A stretch of 63,363 nt of DNA, taken from positions 1 through 63,363 of the forward strand of contig CALLJS010000020.1 in assembly GCA_938050045.1 (NCBI GenBank), given 5' to 3'. Position numbers and translations under genes: made by a program. Of the stretch, positions 9,373 to 17,505 are shown piece by piece. The number at the start of each line of letters is the position of its first letter. Position 1 is the first letter of the stretch. Origin of the DNA: an uncultured Sphingomonadaceae bacterium (GTDB taxonomy: Bacteria; Pseudomonadota; Alphaproteobacteria; Sphingomonadales; Sphingomonadaceae). The notes beneath the pieces were generated by a model. That model was not told where the DNA came from and searched no databases. It worked only from the letters and a program-made list of their open reading frames with translations.

Positions 9373-10056
9373 ATGATAAAATTATTGTTAAAATATATAT
9401 TATTATTCGTATCTTTCACCATATTTTCTCATAGTGAAGCACGAGCGCAAGAGAATGATTTGAATGGCTGGGGCGTTATCACATCATCCATTGATACTGG
9501 CGAAAAGACATTCATATGGCTAGAGGCGCAGCCGCGTTTTACCAATGATATTTCGCGTCTTGGGCAATTATTATTGCGCACAGGGGTGGGGTATAAAATA
9601 GATAAAGAAACCAGCGTTGTGCTGGGCTATGCTTATATTTTTACCGATCCAGTTGGCCCCGCATCCAGCAATGAACATCGCATATGGCAACAATTATCAT
9701 TCAATGTTTTTGGCGACGGGAATGGCGTTACTTTGAAGGGCCGTTCGCGATTGGAGCAACGTATATTTGAGGGCAGCAGTGACGTGGGTGTGCGCATTCG
9801 TCAGCAATTAAATCTATCGGTGCCGCTGAGTGATACATTAAAAGCTGTATTTTACACCGAACCATTCATTGCATTGAACACAATCAATATAGGTCAAAGA
9901 GACGGGCTGAACGTATGGCGAAACTATGCGGGGCTATCATTCCCAATTAGCAAAAATATATCACTCTCGCCTGGTTATCTTAACCAATATGTCCCAAGAG
10001 TAGGGGAGGATAGAATTGACCATGTTGCTGTTATCGGGATTAGTAGTAAATTTTGA
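9373..10056 (+). CDS. DUF2490 outer-membrane beta-barrel protein
   Basis: 227 residues. An N-terminal Sec signal ends near residue 26 (SEARA). The mature part is made of alternating amphipathic strands, with WLEAQPRFT near the start, RSRLEQRIF in the middle, and a C-terminal strand ending in Phe (GISSKF), typical of outer-membrane barrels. The order and spacing match the DUF2490 family, of unknown function. A strong promoter lies just upstream and the gene converges with queA. Confidence 0.75.
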   Translation: MIKLLLKYILLFVSFTIFSHSEARAQENDLNGWGVITSSIDTGEKTFIWLEAQPRFTNDISRLGQLLLRTGVGYKIDKETSVVLGYAYIFTDPVGPASSNEHRIWQQLSFNVFGDGNGVTLKGRSRLEQRIFEGSSDVGVRIRQQLNLSVPLSDTLKAVFYTEPFIALNTINIGQRDGLNVWRNYAGLSFPISKNISLSPGYLNQYVPRVGEDRIDHVAVIGISSKF

Positions 10057-10137
10057 TAGATAAAAAGGGCGTATATTCTTACTATCAATATTATCATATT
10101 TAATAGTCTAATCTTTATCGTCATTCTCTATCATTGC

Positions 10138-11169
10138 TTATGGAATGAGTAAGCTGCTATCTCCATAAGAATAAAAACGGTAATTATGCGCAATGGCATG
10201 GCGATAAATAGATTGCATGCGATCAACCCCCATCAATGCACTGACCAGCATGAATAATGTACTTTTGGGCAGATGGAAATTGGTGATAAGCCCATCAATA
10301 CCGCGAAATTTATAACCAGGGGTAATGAATATATCGGTATCGCCTTTGAACGGCCCTATGATACCATCTTTGCCCGTGGCACTCTCTATCAGCCTGAGCG
10401 ATGTCGTGCCAACACAGATTATACGCCCACCATTTTTGCGTGTTTCATTCATCTGGTTCGCCGCGCTTTGCGTTATTTCACCCCATTCGCTGTGCATGAC
10501 ATGATTGTCTGTATCATCGACTTTGACGGGCAGAAATGTCCCCGCTCCAACATGCAAGGTCAGCGAAATATGATGGATATTGGCGGCGTCTAATTGGGCC
10601 ATAAGCTTTGGCGTGAAGTGCAAGGCTGCGGTTGGGGCAGCAACTGCCCCATCTTTTTGCGCAAACATAGTTTGATAATCTTCATAATCGCGTTCATCGG
10701 TGCGGCGTTTGCTCGCAATATAAGGCGGCAATGGCATAGTGCCTGCACGGTTCAATAATATTTCTATGGCTTCATTGCCCTCGAAATAAAGTGTGAAGCT
10801 ACCATCCTCATGCCGCTGTTCTGCCGTTGCAAAAACATCAGCCCCAAAATCAATCCGTTCATCAGGCTTTAACCTCTTGGCATTGCGGATAAAGGCCTGC
10901 CATCTGCGCAAATCTATCCGTTTATGCAATGTGGCCGCAAACATGGCTTCTCCGCCCACTTTTTTGCCCGATAATTGCGCTGGAATGACCCTAGTATCAT
11001 TAAAAATGAGCAAATCATTGGGCTGCAATAGATTTGGTAAATCCGATACATTATAGTCTCGCGTTTCACCGTTTTGCGCCGTCAATAGCTTTGCACTATG
11101 GCGCGGCGATACAGGCCGCAGAGCAATGCTCTTGGGCGGTAATTGAAAATCAAATATATCGGTTTGCAT
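10138..11169 (-). CDS. queA: S-adenosylmethionine:tRNA ribosyltransferase-isomerase
   Basis: 343 residues, full family length. It begins DIFDFQLPPKSIALRPV and contains NDTRVIPAQL, PPYIASKRRTDERDYEDYQT, TLHVGAGTFLPVK and LITNFHLPKSTLFMLVSA, all hallmarks of QueA. It transfers the ribosyl moiety of S-adenosylmethionine to preQ1 in tRNA, making epoxyqueuosine. The preceding step, tRNA-guanine transglycosylase, is encoded at 40432-41571 in this window rather than next door. The cyclophilin gene lies upstream on the same strand, a common alphaproteobacterial arrangement. Confidence 0.95.
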   Translation of the reverse strand: MQTDIFDFQLPPKSIALRPVSPRHSAKLLTAQNGETRDYNVSDLPNLLQPNDLLIFNDTRVIPAQLSGKKVGGEAMFAATLHKRIDLRRWQAFIRNAKRLKPDERIDFGADVFATAEQRHEDGSFTLYFEGNEAIEILLNRAGTMPLPPYIASKRRTDERDYEDYQTMFAQKDGAVAAPTAALHFTPKLMAQLDAANIHHISLTLHVGAGTFLPVKVDDTDNHVMHSEWGEITQSAANQMNETRKNGGRIICVGTTSLRLIESATGKDGIIGPFKGDTDIFITPGYKFRGIDGLITNFHLPKSTLFMLVSALMGVDRMQSIYRHAIAHNYRFYSYGDSSLLIP

Positions 11170-11228
11170 AGCAATGCATTAGTCTTATGCGCCTATCTGA
11201 GCAAGCGGGTAATAGGGATAATATCAGA

Positions 11229-11876
11229 CTAATCGATGATTGATAATTCGTCATCGCCTGGAAGCGATCTATCCACTATTTCAATAATAGGAGCCGGTTT
11301 ATTATCCGCACCAATAGAGGCTTGCACGATATGATCTGGTGATTTTGGCGGCTCTCCGCGCTGAATAGCATCTATATATTGCATGCCACTTTTGACACGT
11401 CCGAATAATGTATATTTATTATCGAGCGAGAAACGCGGTTGGAATACAATGAAAAACTGGCTGTTGGCGGAATTGGGTTCATTGGCACGCGCCATCGACA
11501 CCGTTCCGCGAACATGAACATTGCGCGTAAATTCGGCTTCTAAATCGGGTAATTGTGATCCGCCTTGACCGGTGCCTGTTGGATCGCCCGTTTGTGCCAT
11601 AAAGCCCTCTATCACGCGGTGAAAAATAATCCCATCATAAAAGCCCTGGCGCGTCAGCGTTTTGATACGCTTTACATGATTGGGCGCAATGTGCGGATAT
11701 AGCACGATAGTCACGCGGCCGCCCGTGGAGAGGTCAAGCAATAAATGATTTTCAGGATCAGTGGGATCAAATTGAAGAACAGGTTCTGTTGTTTCGTTTT
11801 CTTGCGCCATAACGGGTGATAAATTCATGGCGACTAAAAAAGCTAGAAATAGAGGAAAGATACTTTTCAAACGCAT
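11229..11876 (-). CDS. Periplasmic cyclophilin-type peptidyl-prolyl isomerase
   Basis: 215 residues from the ATG at 11876, which yields a good signal peptide (KSIFPLFLAFLVAMNLSPVMA). Upstream in-frame starts would place 20 polar residues before it. The catalytic core has HRVIEGFMAQTGDPTGTG and NSQFFIVF, the conserved elements around the active-site Arg and Phe. It assists proline isomerisation during folding of exported proteins. It precedes queA on the same strand with about 60 bases between, so co-transcription is likely. Confidence 0.9.
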   Translation of the reverse strand: MRLKSIFPLFLAFLVAMNLSPVMAQENETTEPVLQFDPTDPENHLLLDLSTGGRVTIVLYPHIAPNHVKRIKTLTRQGFYDGIIFHRVIEGFMAQTGDPTGTGQGGSQLPDLEAEFTRNVHVRGTVSMARANEPNSANSQFFIVFQPRFSLDNKYTLFGRVKSGMQYIDAIQRGEPPKSPDHIVQASIGADNKPAPIIEIVDRSLPGDDELSIID

Positions 11877-12048
11877 TTTTAATAGTCCTAATGTTAATAT
11901 ATTAATCTCCTTATCCATAATCCCTGTCGCTGTCATGAACGAAGTGGTTTAATATATAAATTAATTTTAATTGCACGGTTAAAAAACTTGACCAATTTAT
12001 CATTTTTCTGTCAATAGTATGCGCAAATAATAACCTCAGGAGCAATAT

Positions 12049-13203
12049 ATGTCTTTAGATACAATTCCGCGCAATGCTTATGATGAAGACCAAGAAGCCT
12101 TTCGTCAAACGGTGCGTCAATTCTTGCAAAAAGAAGTTGCTCCCAATGCAGAGCAATGGGACAAGGATAAAATTGTTCCCAAAGACATTTGGCCTAAAGC
12201 AGGCGAGCTTGGGATGCTATGTCCAACAGTTCCAGAAGAATATGGAGGCTTAGGGCTCGACTTTGGCTATAATGCCATCGTTGATGAAGAGGTTGCTTAT
12301 GGTGCTGGTGCGGTACTCGGTTTCTCGCTTCAGTCGGATATTGTTGTAAATTATATCATCTCTTATGGTAGCGAAGAGCAAAAGAAAAAATGGCTTCCTC
12401 GGCTAGTCTCGGGTGAGTCCATCACAGCCATCGCTATGACCGAGCCAGGCGTGGGCAGCGATTTGCAAGGCATTAAAACTTCTGCGAAAAAAGATGGCAA
12501 TCATTATGTCATTAATGGGTCAAAAACCTATATCACCAATGGTCAAAATGCCGACCTTATACTGGTTTGTGCGAAAACTGACCCTGATGCGGATCCAGCG
12601 TGGAAAGGCGTTTCGATCATCTTAGTAGAAGCCGATACCGAAGGTTTTGAGCGCGGCCGTAATCTGGATAAAATCGGTATGGATAGTGCTGATACGTCTG
12701 AATTATTTTTCAATGATGTGCGCGTTCCTATGACTAATTGTTTGGGAGAAGAAGGCAAGGGCTTTATCTATTTGATGAGCGAATTACCCCAAGAACGCTT
12801 GTCTATCGCGGTAAGCGCGCAAGCATCTGCTCAAAAAGCATTTGATGATACGGTCGAATTTGTCCGCGATCGTAAAGCATTTGGTAAGCCCGTCATAGAT
12901 TTCCAAAACACCCGCTTTGTATTGGCTGATTTGAAATCCAAATTGCAAGTCGGCTGGGCGCATCTTGATTGGGCGTTGGTGCGTCATAATAAAAAAGAAC
13001 TCACCGCCGAAGAAGGGGCGGCGGCTAAATTATGGCATACTGATTTACAGTGGGAAGTGATGGACAAATGTCTGCAATTACATGGCGGAGCGGGCTATAT
13101 GAACGAATATAGCATTGCTAAACAATGGCGCGGTGCGCGCGTTACCCGCATATTTGGCGGCACAAATGAGATTATGAAAGAATTGATTGGGCGCACGCTC
13201 TAA
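12049..13203 (+). CDS. Acyl-CoA dehydrogenase, long-chain (LCAD/ACADL) type
   Basis: 384 residues with AMTEPGVGSDLQGIKT for FAD/substrate contacts, YITNGQNADL, and DRKAFGKPV near residue 275. The position that holds the catalytic Glu in medium-chain enzymes is Gly here (IFGGTNEI). A Glu is present instead in LPQERLS (E249), the site used by mammalian LCAD and isovaleryl-CoA dehydrogenase. It therefore probably oxidises long or branched acyl-CoA. AGGAGC at 12037-12042 serves as the ribosome binding site, and a terminator follows at 13228. Confidence 0.9.
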   Translation: MSLDTIPRNAYDEDQEAFRQTVRQFLQKEVAPNAEQWDKDKIVPKDIWPKAGELGMLCPTVPEEYGGLGLDFGYNAIVDEEVAYGAGAVLGFSLQSDIVVNYIISYGSEEQKKKWLPRLVSGESITAIAMTEPGVGSDLQGIKTSAKKDGNHYVINGSKTYITNGQNADLILVCAKTDPDADPAWKGVSIILVEADTEGFERGRNLDKIGMDSADTSELFFNDVRVPMTNCLGEEGKGFIYLMSELPQERLSIAVSAQASAQKAFDDTVEFVRDRKAFGKPVIDFQNTRFVLADLKSKLQVGWAHLDWALVRHNKKELTAEEGAAAKLWHTDLQWEVMDKCLQLHGGAGYMNEYSIAKQWRGARVTRIFGGTNEIMKELIGRTL

Positions 13204-13227
13204 ATAGCACATCATATCGCGATAGAG

Positions 13228-13259
13228 AACCATCTTGATATAAATCGGGATGGTTTTTT
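13228..13259 (+). terminator. Rho-independent terminator after the acyl-CoA dehydrogenase gene
   Basis: A 12-bp stem (13228-13239 with 13244-13255, two G-U pairs), ATAA loop, then a T run. It lies 25 bases after the stop codon. Confidence 0.75.
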
Positions 13260-13294
13260 ATATCCCTCTTTTCCTCCATAAAGGAGACTTTACC

Positions 13295-13795
13295 GTGAAA
13301 AAATATATGATTGGTTTATCGCTGAGCTGCGCTATGATTGCGGCGCCTGCTCATGCCCAAGATGGAACGCAAGCGAAGCCCCAAGACGCCGCTACATTAG
13401 GCGTCAACCATGTTGGGTTTGCGGTGAGCAAATTAGATGCCACCACCGATTTTTTTGTCGAGACACTCGGCTGGTCTCTAGCGGGCGGGCGGCCTGATTA
13501 TCCAGCGAAATTTGTTACCAATGGAAGCATTTTTATCACCTTATGGCAGGTCAATGATCCTGCTAATGCAGTCGCATTTGATCGTAAAAATAATGTTGGT
13601 TTGCACCATATGGCGATTACGGTTCGTGATTTGGATGCGCTCAATGCGCTGCATGAAAAATTCAAAGCGCATGATGATGTAATTGTTGAATTTGCCCCTG
13701 AATTTTTGGGCAGTGGCCCGACTACGCATATGATTATCAGAGAGCCAAGCGGTTTGCGGCTTGAATTTATCGTGCCTGCGAACCGCATCAAATGA
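13295..13795 (+). CDS. Exported glyoxalase-fold (VOC) protein
   Basis: 166 residues from a GTG at 13295, preceded by AAGGAG at 13281-13286. Residues 1-22 form a signal peptide ending AHA. The rest is a single vicinal-oxygen-chelate unit pair: LGVNHVGFAVSKLDATTDFF at the start, HHMAITVRDLDALNAL in the middle and LRLEFIVP at the end. Such proteins include glyoxalase I and dioxygenases, but a periplasmic member is unusual and the substrate is unknown. The thioesterase gene follows 16 bases later. Confidence 0.75.
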   Translation: MKKYMIGLSLSCAMIAAPAHAQDGTQAKPQDAATLGVNHVGFAVSKLDATTDFFVETLGWSLAGGRPDYPAKFVTNGSIFITLWQVNDPANAVAFDRKNNVGLHHMAITVRDLDALNALHEKFKAHDDVIVEFAPEFLGSGPTTHMIIREPSGLRLEFIVPANRIK

Positions 13796-13811
13796 GAGAG
13801 AAAGCGACAAT

Positions 13812-14246
13812 ATGAAGCGTCCCGAAGCTTGGCAAAAAAGCATTGAAAATTACCCCTTCAGCCACCGTACCGAAACACGTTTTGCGGATTTGGATATATT
13901 GGGACATATCAATAATGTGTCGATGGCGGGCCTGTTTGAGCATGGGCGCGGTATGTTTAACCATAGCATCGAAGTTACGCGTCGCACCGAAGGACAGCGT
14001 TGGCTTATCGCGCGTGTCGAGCTTAATTATATTGCCGAGGCGCATTTTCCCGAACATATTTTTATAGCTAGCGGTATATCGCGCATCGGCAGCAGTAGCT
14101 GGGATATTGCATCGGCTGCGTTTCAAAATGATGAATGCAAAGCTGTGTGCATGACGACGATAGTGCTGACCGATAAAAATGGCGCGACGCCCATTAGCGA
14201 TGAATTACGCCAAGAATTTGAACGCTTAATGGTGGTGAAGGTGTAG
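13812..14246 (+). CDS. Hot-dog fold acyl-CoA thioesterase (4HBT type)
   Basis: 144 residues from the ATG at 13812, with a purine-rich GAGAGAGAAA upstream. ETRFADLDILGHINNVSMA has the arrangement RxxDxDxxGHxNN of the YbgC/4-hydroxybenzoyl-CoA thioesterase group, where the Asp is catalytic. It should hydrolyse an acyl-CoA or acyl-ACP in the cytosol. It is probably co-transcribed with the glyoxalase-fold gene and converges with the enoyl-CoA hydratase gene six bases away. Confidence 0.8.
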   Translation: MKRPEAWQKSIENYPFSHRTETRFADLDILGHINNVSMAGLFEHGRGMFNHSIEVTRRTEGQRWLIARVELNYIAEAHFPEHIFIASGISRIGSSSWDIASAAFQNDECKAVCMTTIVLTDKNGATPISDELRQEFERLMVVKV

Positions 14247-14251
14247 CCCGC

Positions 14252-15049
14252 TCAATCGACGAAATTAGCAGCGCGTTTTTGCATTTGTGCCATAACGGCT
14301 TCTATCTGGTTGGGCTGACGCATAACGCGGTTTTGCTCTACGCTCTCAGCGATTAAAATAGCATCTTCGTCCATGTCGGGCAGTTCATTGATGAGCGATT
14401 TGGCGCGCTGCATAGCATCGGGGTTGCGATTGACGATTTCAGTCGCAATGGCCATCGCACGGGCAATGGGGTCTGCATCGACATAAGTCACAAAGCCTAA
14501 ATTTTGGCCTTCTTCGCCAGAAAATTCGCGGTTAGTATAGGTCAGCTCGCGCAATATATCATCGCGCACATTGCCGCGCCAAACGGTAAATCCGCCCATA
14601 TCAGGAATTAAACCCCATTTCATCTCCATGATCGACATACGCGCATCGGGCGTTGCAATGCGAATATCAGCACCGCTAGCAATTTGCAGCCCGCCGCCAA
14701 AACATACGCCGTGTACGGCTGCGATAACGGGTATCGGCATCTCGCGCCAAAGCGTGCAGACATATTGGAAATCATTGGCATTACCATAAGTACGCTCGGT
14801 GAGCGATTTAGCATTCCCGCCACTTACATTCCCGCCATTGGCCATGCTGGCCATATCTAATCCTGCACAAAAACTGCGGCCTTCGCCTGATAAGACGACC
14901 GCTCTGACCGCAGGCGTTTCCATCAATTCTTTGCCAGCTTCGATAATAGCTTGGAACATATCTGGGTCGAGCGCGTTCATTTTCTCTGGTCGGTTTAATC
15001 GGACATGCGCGATATGGTTTTCAATCATAATGGTAACGCGGTCGGTCAT
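14252..15049 (-). CDS. Enoyl-CoA hydratase/isomerase family (crotonase)
   Basis: 265 residues. RLNRPEKMNALDPDMF, SGEGRSFCAGLDMASM and AAVHGVCFGGGLQIASGADIRIA supply the CoA-binding and oxyanion-hole elements of the crotonase fold. MSIMEMKWGLIPDMGG has Glu at one of the usual catalytic positions and Asp in the second region. The exact reaction (hydratase, isomerase or thiol esterase) cannot be told from motifs alone. It fits with the neighbouring acyl-CoA dehydrogenase and thioesterase in fatty acid degradation. Confidence 0.85.
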   Translation of the reverse strand: MTDRVTIMIENHIAHVRLNRPEKMNALDPDMFQAIIEAGKELMETPAVRAVVLSGEGRSFCAGLDMASMANGGNVSGGNAKSLTERTYGNANDFQYVCTLWREMPIPVIAAVHGVCFGGGLQIASGADIRIATPDARMSIMEMKWGLIPDMGGFTVWRGNVRDDILRELTYTNREFSGEEGQNLGFVTYVDADPIARAMAIATEIVNRNPDAMQRAKSLINELPDMDEDAILIAESVEQNRVMRQPNQIEAVMAQMQKRAANFVD

Positions 15050-15225
15050 AAGGTGTCCCTTTGCTGGGTTTATTCATCTAGCATTATTGCGATTCTAATA
15101 TTTAGCAGTAATCGCACGATTAACCAGCGGCAACTGATGATTTCTAAAATATATCTTTACCGATAAAAATAGATGCTGCGCCAAAGCTGCTGGGTTCGAT
15201 CAGCTCTTGGGTATTGCTGCGTAAT

Positions 15226-15909
15226 TTATTGAAGAGGTTTTTGCCCATTGCCGCTAACGGCAATGACATAACCTTTATTTTTAATCGTTTGAATCTGTGG
15301 GGCATTGGGTGCATATTCTATCATTTTTTGGCGCAACCTCCATATATGAACCTCAACACTATTTGTACCAGGATCATGCCTGCAATTCCAAAGATGATGC
15401 AATATATGGGTGCGCGAAACGGGCTTTGGAGAATTTTTAATTAAATATTCTAATAATAGATATTCACGCGGTTTTAGCGGAATGCTAATCTTTTTATGGG
15501 AAATATTTCTATCTAAATAATCAATATAGAAATCGCCGATTTTTTTGATATATTGCCCTTGATCGTAGCGCCTATGCAATCCATTTATACGAGCATATAA
15601 TTCTATCGGATCAATAGCAGGAGATACCACATCATCCATGCCTTTTATAAGAAGGCTGCCGCGAATAGAGCTGGTACAATGGCATATAATAATCGCAGGG
15701 ATGTGAGGCATAGTTCGGCGCATATCTATGGCGACCTCTAGCATTTTACCACAGAAAATTACTCCGCTATTTATCAATAGCAAAGATATTTTTGCACATG
15801 CTGTTTCAAATAAACAATTAATTTCAATGCCAAATTGAGATAGATTTTCAATGACAGATACGTTGCTATCATCGGAAAAAGACATCCAACTAATGTACAA
15901 TCTTTCCAT
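15226..15909 (-). CDS. Atypical OmpR-family response regulator (degenerate receiver)
   Basis: 227 residues from the ATG at 15909, with GGAG/AGGA just upstream. Residues 1-120 have receiver-like strand order but lack the key residues. The phosphoacceptor position reads Asn in SLLLINSGVIFCG where family members have LxxLDxxMP, the conserved switch Lys is missing (VVSPAIDP), and no acidic pair follows strand one. Residues about 130-222 are an intact OmpR winged helix (PLKPREYLLLEYLI, TNSVEVHIWRLRQKM, TIKNKGYVI). It probably binds DNA without classical phosphorylation. No histidine kinase is adjacent. Confidence 0.8.
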   Translation of the reverse strand: MERLYISWMSFSDDSNVSVIENLSQFGIEINCLFETACAKISLLLINSGVIFCGKMLEVAIDMRRTMPHIPAIIICHCTSSIRGSLLIKGMDDVVSPAIDPIELYARINGLHRRYDQGQYIKKIGDFYIDYLDRNISHKKISIPLKPREYLLLEYLIKNSPKPVSRTHILHHLWNCRHDPGTNSVEVHIWRLRQKMIEYAPNAPQIQTIKNKGYVIAVSGNGQKPLQ

Positions 15910-16003
15910 TCCTAGCTCCAATAAGCTGGAGATGTAAGCGATTGTAAGGATGATTAAACGAGACTTGCATCCACTTTGGATGATTAGCTTTTTTGAGGGG
16001 TGT

Positions 16004-17191
16004 TTACCCTTGGTTCAAAAACTTTTTAATATTACGGGCGGCCTGACGAAGACGCTGTTCATTCTCGACTAAGGCAAGGCGGACATAACCCTCGCCTTCA
16101 TCGCCAAAGCCTACGCCTGGCGCAACGGCAACGCCCGCTTCTGCTATCAAGCGTTTGGAAAATTCCATGGCGCCGATTTCTCTATACTGTTCTGGAATAG
16201 GGGCCCATGCAAACATGCTAGCCTCTGGAGAGGGTATATCCCATCCTGCACGGCCAAAGCTATCGACCATGACATCGCGGCGTGCTTTATAAAGTGTCCG
16301 ATTTTCATCGATAATATTTTGTGGCCCATTTAATGCAGCCGTTGCCGCGACTTGGATGGGGGTAAAGGCGCCATAATCCAGATATGATTTCACCCGCGTA
16401 AGCGCACTAATGAGCGTCTGATTGCCCGTTGCAAACCCCATGCGCCATCCGGGCATGCTATATGTTTTGGACATAGAGGTAAATTCTATGGCAACGTCTT
16501 TTGCACCTTTGATTTGTAATATAGAGGGCGTTGGTTTGTCGCCAAAATATATTTCGGCATAGGCCAAGTCGCTTATCACCCATAAATCATGCGCGCGCGC
16601 AAAATCAACAACCTTTTGATAAAAGTCAAGATCAGCGACGTAAGCCGTAGGATTGGATGGATACCCCATTACCAAAACCGATGGCTTTGGTACAGAATAG
16701 GACATGGCATATTCAAGTCGCGTAAAAAAATTGGGTCCTGGCGCGGCCGGAATAGAGCGGATAGAGGCCCCTGCTATGATAAACCCAAATGTATGGATTG
16801 GATAACTAGGGTTGGGAGCCAAAACCACATCGCCAGGCGCTGTGATAGCTTGCGCGAGATTAGCCAGCCCTTCTTTGGAACCAAGGGTAACGATGACCTC
16901 GCTATCTGGATCTAAATCGACATCAAAACGGCGTTTATAATAGGCGGCTTGGGCATTGCGCAGACCCTTAATTCCTTTTGATGCACTATAGCGATGGGCG
17001 TTTGGGTTGTTGGCGGTTTCGGATAATTTATCGATAACATGCTGCGCTGGTGCGCCATCAGGATTGCCCATGCCCAAATCAATAATATCTTCTCCGCGCG
17101 CGCGCGCCTCTGCTTTCATCGCATTCACTTCTGCAAATACATAAGGGGGTAAGCGACGGATTCGATAAAAATCTTGGGATGATTTAGCCAT
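16004..17191 (-). CDS. Class I aminotransferase, AlaC-like
   Basis: 395 residues. The fold-type I pattern is complete: IDLGMGNPDGAPAQHVIDKL at the start, NPSYPIHTFGF, GYPSNPTAYVA (Asn binding the PLP ring), DLAYAEIYFG, and SMSKTYSMPGWRMGF containing the PLP lysine. RLALVENEQRLRQA closes the C-terminus. It most resembles glutamate-pyruvate aminotransferase AlaC or related enzymes making alanine or methionine-type amino acids. Substrate assignment is tentative. A 314-base spacer separates it from the divergent phaC. Confidence 0.85.
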   Translation of the reverse strand: MAKSSQDFYRIRRLPPYVFAEVNAMKAEARARGEDIIDLGMGNPDGAPAQHVIDKLSETANNPNAHRYSASKGIKGLRNAQAAYYKRRFDVDLDPDSEVIVTLGSKEGLANLAQAITAPGDVVLAPNPSYPIHTFGFIIAGASIRSIPAAPGPNFFTRLEYAMSYSVPKPSVLVMGYPSNPTAYVADLDFYQKVVDFARAHDLWVISDLAYAEIYFGDKPTPSILQIKGAKDVAIEFTSMSKTYSMPGWRMGFATGNQTLISALTRVKSYLDYGAFTPIQVAATAALNGPQNIIDENRTLYKARRDVMVDSFGRAGWDIPSPEASMFAWAPIPEQYREIGAMEFSKRLIAEAGVAVAPGVGFGDEGEGYVRLALVENEQRLRQAARNIKKFLNQG

Positions 17192-17505
17192 GAGAAACGT
17201 AATGAGCTTTCTTAAATTTGTGGCAACTTATTATGATGCGGTTGTTTTAATTAAACTGATGGTTGGATGATTAGCGCATAGTTCACAATAATGATATAAA
17301 TTTAACAATGATATTGATATATTAATATAATGAGCGGCACTACCAAGCTGTGCGATTGCCGATAATGGCTATGCGCATTAATATAGCATTTATTTTATTG
17401 CTAGGATGCGAGATATTATTTTGATGCACCCCCAAATTTATAGCGCATTATATTATTATTCTATACCGTGGGTTTCGCATTGCCAAGCGAGTCGAGGATT
17501 ATAAG
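17192..17505. other. Divergent intergenic region between aminotransferase and phaC
   Basis: 314 AT-rich bases without an open frame of interest. It must hold promoters for both divergent genes, but I see no convincing -35/-10 pair, no copy of the phasin TTGCACTGCAA palindrome, and no stable hairpin. Confidence 0.5.
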
